Source: Lachnospiraceae bacterium (GTDB taxonomy: Bacteria; Bacillota; Clostridia; Lachnospirales; Lachnospiraceae). Taken from it: a stretch of DNA of 5,875 nt. Positions 1-5,389 of this stretch are shown piece by piece (the stretch's first letter is position 1; every line of letters begins with the position of its first letter). The notes beneath the pieces are model-generated. The model was not told the DNA's origin. It did not search any database and saw only the letters and a list, made by a program, of their open reading frames with translations. The position numbers were made by a program, and so were the translations under genes. Where the stretch lies: contig CAAEEI010000195.1 in NCBI GenBank assembly GCA_900754855.1, positions 1 to 5,875 of the forward strand. Reading direction: 5' to 3'.

Positions 1-71
1 CCAGTAGCTCAGTTGGATAGAGCAACGGTTTCCGGAACCGTGTGTCGGGGGTTCGAGTCCCTTCTGGTTCA
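1..71 (+). tRNA. tRNA-Arg, anticodon CCG (5' end cut by window edge)
   Basis: A cloverleaf can be folded by eye. The D stem is GCTC (7-10) with GAGC (20-23). The anticodon stem is ACGGT (25-29) with ACCGT (37-41), around the loop TTCCGGA (30-36), which puts anticodon CCG at 32-34. This reads codon CGG, so the tRNA carries arginine. The T stem is 47-51 with 59-63 (two G-T pairs) around the loop TTCGAGT. The 3' acceptor strand CTGGTTC (64-70) pairs with CCAG at 1-4, so only three 5' bases (expected GAA) lie outside the window. Position 71 is discriminator base A. CCA is not encoded (TTT follows), so it must be added after transcription. The variable loop is the short five-base kind. Confidence 0.95.
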
Positions 72-230
72 TTTTCAGGCAGTCCGTAAATAAATCTATT
101 TTCATCATTGGCTGTGATACCCTTTGCTACCAAAGATATAGGATGATTGATCTGCATGGAAGGCGTATCTCCCACATAGGATGATCAGATTTTGTTATGA
201 TCGGATAAAACAGAATACCGGATAATAAGC
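72..230. other. non-coding spacer after the tRNA
   Basis: I see no credible gene in this stretch on either strand: no ribosome binding site is followed by an open frame of useful length. No hairpin with a T-run follows the tRNA directly, so the tRNA transcript probably runs to the terminator at 231-275. The only visible structure is a 10-bp direct repeat, ATAGGATGAT, at 138-147 and 176-185 (38-bp period). Confidence 0.6.
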
Positions 231-275
231 AGGTTCATATATTTACGATTGGTAAATATATGGACTTATTTTTTT
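231..275 (+). terminator. Rho-independent terminator (AT-rich, long stem)
   Basis: Positions 231-246 pair with 252-267 around the five-base loop GATTG. The inner 11 bp (CATATATTTAC with GTAAATATATG) are perfect, and the outer pairs add two G-T wobbles. Seven T's follow at 269-275. The stem is AT-rich but long, which fits an intrinsic terminator. It would end the tRNA transcription unit and shield the promoter at 320-348 from read-through. Confidence 0.75.
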
Positions 276-319
276 GGGAAATGAACAAAAGTAAAAAAAC
301 AGGAGAGTAACCTGCTTTC

Positions 320-348
320 TTTACATTCGTTTTAAAAAATAGTATAAT
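320..348 (+). promoter_or_regulatory. sigma-A promoter for the DUF362 gene
   Basis: The -35 box TTTACA (320-325; five of six match TTGACA) is followed by a 17-bp spacer and a perfect -10 box TATAAT (343-348). Transcription would start near 352-355, giving a leader of roughly 145-155 nt before the start codon at 508. It lies just downstream of the terminator at 231-275, as expected for the start of a new unit. Confidence 0.8.
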
Positions 349-354
349 AAGAAC

Positions 355-507
355 GGATATTGTATACACGGAATCAATACGGGAAAAAGCCATAAATCAT
401 CAGGAATCGCCCATCAAAAGCGTGGGCAGCCGGAAATAGAATGGCAAAGAAAAGGAAAAAACCAGAAAAGGTTTATTCATAAAAAAAAAGAAAGGTGGAT
501 GAACAGC
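355..507 (+). promoter_or_regulatory. long 5' leader of the DUF362 gene, with hairpin and possible 13-codon ORF
   Basis: The leader between the predicted start of transcription and the start codon is unusually long. It contains a small hairpin, GCCCAT with GTGGGC (one T-G pair) around CAAAAGC, at about 408-426. A short ORF at 441-482 reads MAKKRKKPEKVYS, but no good ribosome binding site precedes it. A weak hairpin AAACC (459-463) with GGTTT (470-474) follows. None of these is followed by a T-run, so attenuation by an intrinsic terminator is not supported. I recognise no known riboswitch class. The ribosome binding site AAAGGTGG is at 491-498. Confidence 0.4.
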
Positions 508-1638
508 ATGGAAAAATCAAAAGTTTATTATACCGACTTTCGGACAAAATTGGGAGAAGGGCTTCCGACAAAGTTAAAGCGCTTATTATATAAGGCGGGG
601 ATAGAAGAACTCAATATGGAGCAGAAATTTGTTGCCATTAAGATGCATTTTGGAGAATTGGGAAACCTGGGGTTCCTTCGTCCGAATTATGCCAAGGCAG
701 TGGCGGATGTGGTAAAAGAACTGGGAGGAATGCCGTTTTTAACAGACTGTAATACCCTGTATCCGGGCAGCCGGAAAAATGCGCTGGAACATCTGCAGTG
801 TGCATGGGAAAACGGGTTTACGCCGCTGACTGTGGGATGTCCTGTGCTGATCGGAGACGGACTTAAAGGAACAGACGATGTGGAAGTGCCGGTTGAAGGC
901 GGAGAATACATAAAAAAAGCAAAAATTGGCCGGGCCGTGATGGACGCCGATGTTTTTATCAGCCTTTCTCACTTTAAAGGCCATGAGATGACGGGTTTTG
1001 GCGGCGCCATTAAAAATATCGGGATGGGCTGTGGTTCCAGAGCAGGGAAGAAAGAACAGCATTCCAATGGAAAACCGCACATTAATGCTGATGCCTGTCG
1101 GGGCTGCCGGAGATGTCAGCAGGAATGTGCCAACAATGGACTGGTTTTTGATGAAAAAACGAAAAAAATGTCCGTTTGCACAGAAAACTGTGTAGGTTGT
1201 GGAAGATGTCTTGGGGCATGTAATTTTGACGCAATCCGGTTTGTCAATGATGCGGCAACCAAAGAACTGAACTGCCGTATGGCGGAATATACCAAAGCGG
1301 TAGTGGACGGACGGCCCAACTTCCATATTTCTCTTATTGTGGATGTTTCACCGTGCTGCGACTGCCATGCAGAAAATGATGCGCCGATTCTTCCGAATAT
1401 CGGTATGTTTGCTTCCTTTGATCCGCTGGCGCTTGACCAGGCCTGTGTGGATGCCTGTCTGCAATGTGAACCGCTGCCAAATAGTCAGCTGTCTGAGCGG
1501 ATGAACAGCGAGGATTTCCATGATCATCACGATCATTTTGAAAACACTACACCGGATTCTGAATATAAGACCTGTCTGGCCCATGCACAGAAAATCGGTC
1601 TGGGCAGCCGGGATTATGAATTGATTTTCATGAAATAA
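508..1638 (+). CDS. DUF362 domain protein with two 4Fe-4S ferredoxin clusters
   Basis: This is a 376-residue cytoplasmic iron-sulfur protein of the DUF362 family (the 'uncharacterized Fe-S center protein' type); its reaction is unknown. The N-terminal half carries DUF362 features (KVYYTDFRT, later KMHFGELGN and the GCGS/AGK region). A ferredoxin insert follows with two C-x2-C-x2-C-x3-C motifs: Cys197, 200, 203, 207, and Cys228, 231, 234, 238. DUF362 then resumes, with GMFASFDPLALDQACVDAC near 299-317. Other cysteines (283, 284, 286) and a histidine-rich stretch, HDHHDHF (338-344), could bind metal. No signal peptide or membrane segment is visible. An upstream in-frame ATG at 499 touches the ribosome binding site AAAGGTGG (491-498), whereas the ATG at 508 is 9 nt from it, so 508 is preferred. 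The gene has its own promoter and terminator and appears monocistronic. An electron-transfer or metal-centre role is inference only. Confidence 0.9.
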   Translation: MEKSKVYYTDFRTKLGEGLPTKLKRLLYKAGIEELNMEQKFVAIKMHFGELGNLGFLRPNYAKAVADVVKELGGMPFLTDCNTLYPGSRKNALEHLQCAWENGFTPLTVGCPVLIGDGLKGTDDVEVPVEGGEYIKKAKIGRAVMDADVFISLSHFKGHEMTGFGGAIKNIGMGCGSRAGKKEQHSNGKPHINADACRGCRRCQQECANNGLVFDEKTKKMSVCTENCVGCGRCLGACNFDAIRFVNDAATKELNCRMAEYTKAVVDGRPNFHISLIVDVSPCCDCHAENDAPILPNIGMFASFDPLALDQACVDACLQCEPLPNSQLSERMNSEDFHDHHDHFENTTPDSEYKTCLAHAQKIGLGSRDYELIFMK

Positions 1639-1678
1639 AAAAAATCATATCCGAAGTAATTTCGGATATGATTTTTTT
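1638..1678. terminator. bidirectional Rho-independent terminator between convergent genes
   Basis: An 18-bp perfect stem (1638-1655 with 1661-1678) encloses the loop GTAAT. The core ATCATATCCGAA with TTCGGATATGAT is flanked by an A-run on the left and a T-run on the right, so it works as a terminator on either strand. It begins on the last base of the DUF362 stop codon and lies 55 bp past the gdhA stop codon, so it can serve both convergent genes. Confidence 0.9.
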
Positions 1679-1680
1679 AT

Positions 1681-1700
1681 TTTATAAGGATTTATAAGGA
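1681..1700. repeat. 10-bp perfect tandem repeat (two copies of TTTATAAGGA)
   Basis: TTTATAAGGA occurs at 1681-1690 and again at 1691-1700, with a degenerate echo (GATAAGG) ending at 1712. It sits between the two-way terminator and the gdhA stop codon, in the 3' untranslated part of the gdhA transcript. No function is evident; replication slippage is the simplest origin. Confidence 0.7.
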
Positions 1701-1733
1701 AAAATGATAAGGCTAACAGGTTTTGATGGTGTT

Positions 1734-3068
1734 TTAGCAAACACCCTGTGCAAGCATAGCTTCCACAACTTTTTCGAAGCCGGCAATATTAGCGCCGGAG
1801 ACAAAATCATCTTCTTTTCCGTAACGTTTGGAAGCAGCGTCGATATTATGATAGATATTGACCATGATCGTTTGCAGCTTGGTATCAACTTCTTCAAAGG
1901 TCCAGCTTAATCTTTCGCTGTTCTGGGACATTTCCAGAGCAGAAACCGCAACGCCGCCGGCATTGGATGCTTTACCAGGAACAAAGAGAACGCCGTTGTT
2001 TTGGAGGTATTTTGTTGCGTCAAGTGTGGTCGGCATATTTGCGCCTTCACATACGGCTTTACATCCGTTGGCAACCAGTTGTTTTGCGTCATCGAGCAGT
2101 AATTCGTTCTGGGTTGCACATGGGAGAGCCACATCGCATTTTACCTGCCATACGCCGCGGCCTTCATGGTATTCGCTGTTTGGACGATAATTTTTATATT
2201 CAGTCAGACGAGCGCGTTTTACTTCTTTGATTTCTTTTAATGCCGCAAGATCAATGCCTTCCGGATCGTAAACCCAGCCGGTAGAATCAGAGCAGGTTAC
2301 CACTTTGCCTCCGAGCTGATGTACTTTTTCGATGGCATAGATGGCCACGTTTCCAGCGCCGGATACACAAACGGTCTTTCCGGCAAGATCGTCGCCGTGG
2401 CATTTTAATAATTCTGCGGTCAGATAAACAAGACCGTATCCTGTGGCCTGTGTTCTGGCAAGGGAACCGCCGTAAGTAAGTCCTTTGCCGGTAAGTACGC
2501 CTTCATATACGCCGCGGATTCGCTTGTACTGGCCGTACATATATCCGATTTCTCTTGCGCCGACGCCAATATCTCCGGCAGGAACGTCTGTGTCAGCGCC
2601 GATGTGTTTACAAAGCTCTGTCATGAAACTCTGGCAGAAAGCCATGACTTCACGATCAGATTTTCCTTTTGGATCAAAGTCGGAACCGCCTTTGCCGCCG
2701 CCGATAGGAAGACCGGTCAGAGAATTTTTGAAAATCTGTTCAAAACCTAAAAATTTAATGATTCCCTGATTAACGGAAGGATGGAAACGAAGTCCGCCCT
2801 TATAAGGTCCGATGGCACTGTTGAACTGAACACGGATACCGGTGTTTACCTGCACCTGTCCCTGATCGTCCACCCATGGTACGCGGAATTTGATCATTCT
2901 TTCCGGTTCTGTGATTCTCTCCAGAATAGCTTCTTTTTTATAAAAATCTTCCCTGGCCTCAATCACAGGACGTAAAGATTCAAAAACTTCGGTAACGGCC
3001 TGGTGAAACTCCGGTTCGCTTGGATTTTTCGCAATAACTTTTGCGAGAACGTCATCAACATAAGACAT
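1734..3068 (-). CDS. gdhA: NADP-specific glutamate dehydrogenase
   Basis: The 444-residue enzyme is full length for hexameric class I bacterial glutamate dehydrogenases (about 445-450 residues). It interconverts 2-oxoglutarate plus ammonium and glutamate in the cytosol (EC 1.4.1.4 if NADP-linked). Family residues known from the Clostridium symbiosum enzyme are present one position later: Lys90 (GPYKGGLRFHP), Lys114 (FKNSLTG), catalytic Lys126 (GGGKGGSDFDPKG) and catalytic Asp166 (PAGDIGVGAREIG). Ser376 in the GGVAVSALEMSQN segment matches the substrate-binding serine. The coenzyme domain begins at about 230, with GAGNVA at 237-242. The second strand ends in CSDSTG (259-264), like the SDS seen in NADP-type enzymes such as that of E. 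coli; NADP preference is inferred from this. The start is set by AGGAGG 8 nt upstream (+ strand 3077-3082). The gene is monocistronic, with its own promoter and a shared terminator. Confidence 0.97.
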   Translation of the reverse strand: MSYVDDVLAKVIAKNPSEPEFHQAVTEVFESLRPVIEAREDFYKKEAILERITEPERMIKFRVPWVDDQGQVQVNTGIRVQFNSAIGPYKGGLRFHPSVNQGIIKFLGFEQIFKNSLTGLPIGGGKGGSDFDPKGKSDREVMAFCQSFMTELCKHIGADTDVPAGDIGVGAREIGYMYGQYKRIRGVYEGVLTGKGLTYGGSLARTQATGYGLVYLTAELLKCHGDDLAGKTVCVSGAGNVAIYAIEKVHQLGGKVVTCSDSTGWVYDPEGIDLAALKEIKEVKRARLTEYKNYRPNSEYHEGRGVWQVKCDVALPCATQNELLLDDAKQLVANGCKAVCEGANMPTTLDATKYLQNNGVLFVPGKASNAGGVAVSALEMSQNSERLSWTFEEVDTKLQTIMVNIYHNIDAASKRYGKEDDFVSGANIAGFEKVVEAMLAQGVC

Positions 3069-3153
3069 AATCTGTTCCTCCTTAGAATGCTGACATCATA
3101 AATTAAATAACATAAATGATCATTAAAAAAACTTTTTTCCTTTAACGTCCCAT

Positions 3154-3182
3154 ATTATACTATATTGTTTTCGTATAATCAA
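3154..3182 (-). promoter_or_regulatory. sigma-A promoter of gdhA
   Basis: Reading the minus strand, the -35 box TTGATT (3182-3177; four of six consensus bases) is followed by a 17-bp spacer and a perfect TATAAT (3159-3154). Transcription would begin near 3147, giving a leader of about 79 nt before the ATG at 3068. Very A/T-rich sequence lies immediately upstream (3183-3240) and could act as an UP element. No operator could be assigned. Confidence 0.8.
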
Positions 3183-3337
3183 TAAAAAGAATGGATAAAA
3201 TTACATTTTTTTAAAAAAAAATTTCATTTATCAGCTTTAAAGGTCATTTTTTGTAGGATAACACCAAAAAAATGATATTTTTCAAGAGTAAAACTTCAAA
3301 TTTGTAGACAGGTGCATTTGGCGCCGCCGGAATAATC
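3183..3337. other. A/T-tract-rich centre of the gdhA / ABC-operon divergent region
   Basis: No gene is visible here. The left part (3183-3240) is dominated by A- and T-runs, likely curved DNA upstream of the gdhA promoter. A weak hairpin follows: TCATTTTTT (3244-3252) with AAAAAATGA (3267-3275), then a short T-run. A short GC-rich island around GGCGCC (about 3320-3330) stands out from the AT-rich surroundings and is unexplained. Confidence 0.5.
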
Positions 3338-3380
3338 GTGAAAAAAATGTGAATTATCTAAATTGTTCACAAAATTATCT
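3338..3380. promoter_or_regulatory. candidate operator array upstream of the ABC operon
   Basis: Several short elements overlap here. GTGAA occurs at 3338-3342 and 3349-3353, 11 bp apart (one helical turn). The inverted repeat TGTGAA (3348-3353), N12, TTCACA (3366-3371) is present. AATTATCT occurs at 3352-3359 and 3373-3380, 21 bp apart (two turns), with both copies continuing as NAA. The right inverted-repeat arm coincides with the proposed -35 box of the ABC operon. This arrangement is typical of a binding site for a dimeric regulator, but the regulator is not in the window. Confidence 0.45.
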
Positions 3381-3395
3381 CAAATAACGCATAAG
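3366..3395 (+). promoter_or_regulatory. candidate promoter of the ABC operon
   Basis: TTCACA (3366-3371; five of six match TTGACA) is separated by 18 bp from CATAAG (3390-3395; four of six match TATAAT). Transcription would start near 3402, about 30 nt before the ATG at 3434. It is the best sigma-A match I found upstream of the operon, but it is clearly weaker than the other two promoters in the window. That fits a regulated promoter. Confidence 0.45.
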
Positions 3396-3433
3396 ATGAA
3401 CAAGAATAATTTTATGGATAATGGAGGACGGCT

Positions 3434-4507
3434 ATGATTGAAGTAAATCATCTGGTGAAAGATTACGGCGGCCATCATGCGGTGAACGATATTAGTTTTA
3501 CCGTGGACGATGGGCAGATCGTCGGCTTGCTTGGCCCCAATGGGGCGGGAAAATCCACAACGATGAATATCATGACAGGATACATTTCTGCCACATCCGG
3601 CAGTGTAAAAATCGGGGACTATGATATTTTGGAACAGCCCCTGAAGGCAAAACGATTATTGGGGTATCTGCCGGAAATCCCTCCGGTGTATGAAGAGATG
3701 ACGGTGGATGAATATCTGGATTTTGCCGGCGGTCTGAAAGGAATGAAGAAAAAAGAAAGGAAAAAAGCGACTGCCCAGGCAAAGGAAGCGGTGAGGATTG
3801 AAGATGTGGGAGGCCGGCTGATTAAAAACCTGTCCAAAGGTTACAAACAAAGAGTCGGGCTGGCGCAGGCTTTATTGGGAGAACCGCCGCTGTTGATTCT
3901 TGATGAGCCTACAGTGGGGCTCGATCCGAATCAGATCATGGAAATTCGCACGCTGATTCGCAGTCTTGCCAAAAAACATACCATCATTCTGAGTTCCCAT
4001 ATTTTATCGGAAGTCAACGCCATTTGCGATTATGTGCTGATTATCGATCAGGGAAAACTGGTGGCGCAGGATACGCCGGAAAATCTCTCCCGCCATTTTG
4101 CCGATAAAAACCGGATCATTCTTTCGGTAAAGGGAGATCGGACAAGGGTAGAAGAAGCGCTGGAAGAGGCAGAATGGATAGAAACCTGGCAGGTAACCGG
4201 AGAAGAAGACGGCGTGGTGGACATCACCGCAGAGACCAATACAACGAAAGACATCCGGGATGCGCTTTTCTTCGCTTTTGCGGATAAAAAACTGGCCATA
4301 GTTAAAATGGAAACAGAAGTGCTCAGTCTGGAAGAAGTATTCATGAAACTGACCGGTGAGCACGGCCAGGAAGTCGGGGATGAGGCAGACGGGGAGAAAA
4401 CCCCGGAGAAAGAACCGGACGATGTCAAAGAAAAAGAAGAAAATACAGAAGAAAACAATACAGAAGAAATCGCTATGAAGAAAGAGGAAGGAGAGAAAAA
4501 AGCATGA
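3434..4507 (+). CDS. ABC transporter ATP-binding protein, GldA-like, with charged C-terminal tail
   Basis: This is a cytoplasmic ATPase subunit that would power the permease encoded next to it. Walker A is GPNGAGKST (34-42), and the signature is LSKGYKQR (133-140). Walker B is LLILDEP (153-159) with catalytic Glu158, the D-loop is GLDP (162-165), and the switch histidine is His189 in LSSHIL. The Q-loop position reads LPEIPPVYE, with Glu81 where most ABC proteins have Gln; this is familiar in GldA/NatA-type ATPases. Residues 220-306 form an accessory domain ending in LSLEEVFMKLTGE. Residues 309-357 are a low-complexity tail with 20 acidic and 8 lysine residues, including a tandem NTEEN/NTEEI repeat. 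At 357 residues it is longer than typical relatives because of this tail. The start is set by GGAGG at 3423-3427, 6 nt upstream. The stop overlaps the next start (ATGA). Confidence 0.93.
   Translation: MIEVNHLVKDYGGHHAVNDISFTVDDGQIVGLLGPNGAGKSTTMNIMTGYISATSGSVKIGDYDILEQPLKAKRLLGYLPEIPPVYEEMTVDEYLDFAGGLKGMKKKERKKATAQAKEAVRIEDVGGRLIKNLSKGYKQRVGLAQALLGEPPLLILDEPTVGLDPNQIMEIRTLIRSLAKKHTIILSSHILSEVNAICDYVLIIDQGKLVAQDTPENLSRHFADKNRIILSVKGDRTRVEEALEEAEWIETWQVTGEEDGVVDITAETNTTKDIRDALFFAFADKKLAIVKMETEVLSLEEVFMKLTGEHGQEVGDEADGEKTPEKEPDDVKEKEENTEENNTEEIAMKKEEGEKKA
4442..4471 (+). repeat. 15-bp tandem repeat inside the ATPase tail
   Basis: Two adjacent 15-bp units (4442-4456 and 4457-4471) differ at one base only. 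They encode NTEEN and NTEEI at residues 337-346. The unit is exactly five codons, so the frame is kept. This suggests that the acidic tail has grown by slippage. Confidence 0.75.
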
Positions 4508-5370
4508 AAACTATTTATATGAAGGAAATGAAATCGTATTTCCATTCTTTATCGGCTTATTTGTTTTTTGCTCTGTTTCTGGCGGCATCGGGGATTTATT
4601 TTTCTGTTTTATGTATGTCTTATGGGTATACGGATTATGCGGCGGTGATTTATCCGAATATCACCCTGCTGTTTATCATCATCGTGCCGATCCTGACCAT
4701 GCGTTTGCTGGCAGAAGAGCGGAAACAAAAGACAGACCAGCTTCTTTTCACCTCGCCCATAAGGGTCAGCAGCATTGTGCTGGGGAAATATTTTGCCGCA
4801 CTCACGCTGTTGATGGGGGCGATTTTGCTGACCTTATGTCAGGCGGCGGTGCTCAGTCGATATGGGGAAGTGAATGCGAAAACGGTGCTCACCGGAGCGT
4901 TGGGGTACTTTTTACTGGGCGCCTGTCTGCTTTCGGTAGGTGTGCTTATTTCCGCGCTGACGGAAAGCCAGATGATTGCGGCGGCAGCTTCTTTTGGTGT
5001 GGTATTGCTTTGCATGCTTTTGCCTAATCTGTCCGGCAGCTTGCCGGAGAGAGCCAGATACACTTATGTGGTGTGTATTGCGGCGATTCTTCTGCTGGCC
5101 TTCTTTTTTTACAGGCAGACAAAAAGCTGGAAGACGGGCGTGCTGACAGCGGCAGCCGGAGGAGGCGTACTGGGTCTTTGTATCTGGCTGAAGCCGGAAA
5201 TGTTCGATAATGGACTGGCAAAGATCGTGGAATGGTTTTCGGTGCTGAATCGGTTTGATGATTTTTGTTCAGGCATCCTTAACGCTTCGTCCATAGTCTA
5301 TTATCTTTCTTTTATAGGAATTTTTCTCTTTTTATCGGTGCAGGCCATAGAAAGACGCAGATGGAATTAG
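4504..5370 (+). CDS. ABC-2 type permease, GldF-like
   Basis: This is a 288-residue integral membrane subunit with about seven or eight hydrophobic segments, near residues 17-37, 52-69, 94-117, 130-150, 156-177, 187-203, 212-229 and 262-281. A short cytoplasmic N-terminus (MKTIYMKEMKSYFHS) precedes the first. The loop RLLAEERKQKTDQLLFTSPI (68-86) matches the conserved element after the second helix of ABC-2/GldF permeases. The C-terminal RFDDFCSGILN followed by a last helix and a basic end (IERRRWN) is also GldF-like. The ATG overlaps the ATPase stop by 4 bp, implying coupled translation. Its ribosome binding site AAGGAG (4488-4493) lies within the ATPase tail codons. It should pair with the ATPase as dimers; what it moves is unknown. 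Confidence 0.88.
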   Translation: MKTIYMKEMKSYFHSLSAYLFFALFLAASGIYFSVLCMSYGYTDYAAVIYPNITLLFIIIVPILTMRLLAEERKQKTDQLLFTSPIRVSSIVLGKYFAALTLLMGAILLTLCQAAVLSRYGEVNAKTVLTGALGYFLLGACLLSVGVLISALTESQMIAAAASFGVVLLCMLLPNLSGSLPERARYTYVVCIAAILLLAFFFYRQTKSWKTGVLTAAAGGGVLGLCIWLKPEMFDNGLAKIVEWFSVLNRFDDFCSGILNASSIVYYLSFIGIFLFLSVQAIERRRWN

Positions 5371-5389
5371 AATCAGGAGGGGCGCATTG

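Noticed and set aside
66..238. Possible attachment-site duplication: GGTTCAT at the tRNA 3' end (66-72) recurs at 232-238
   Set aside because: Seven shared bases are too few for an att repeat, and no integrase or mobile gene is near. The second copy is part of a terminator stem.
281..310. Nine-codon ORF reading MNKSKKTGE
   Set aside because: It has no ribosome binding site and lies upstream of the promoter at 320-348, so it would not be in the mapped-looking transcript.
739..1326. Long minus-strand open frame (195 codons) inside the DUF362 gene
   Set aside because: It is antisense to a gene with clear Fe-S motifs, has no recognisable domain, and is best explained as a shadow of that gene's codon use.
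3244..3282. Hairpin TCATTTTTT / AAAAAATGA followed by a T-run, terminator-like
   Set aside because: There is no upstream transcript for it to end in this divergent region, the stem is almost all A-T with a long loop, and similar pairs are expected by chance in such A/T-rich DNA.
4048..4545. Minus-strand open frame (165 codons), serine/phenylalanine rich, opposite the ATPase tail
   Set aside because: Its composition is simply the complement of Glu/Lys codons; no ribosome binding site or domain supports it.
4611..5027. Plus-strand 138-codon frame inside the permease gene
   Set aside because: It overlaps the permease in another frame, lacks a ribosome binding site and resembles no protein family, while the permease has helices and conserved loops.
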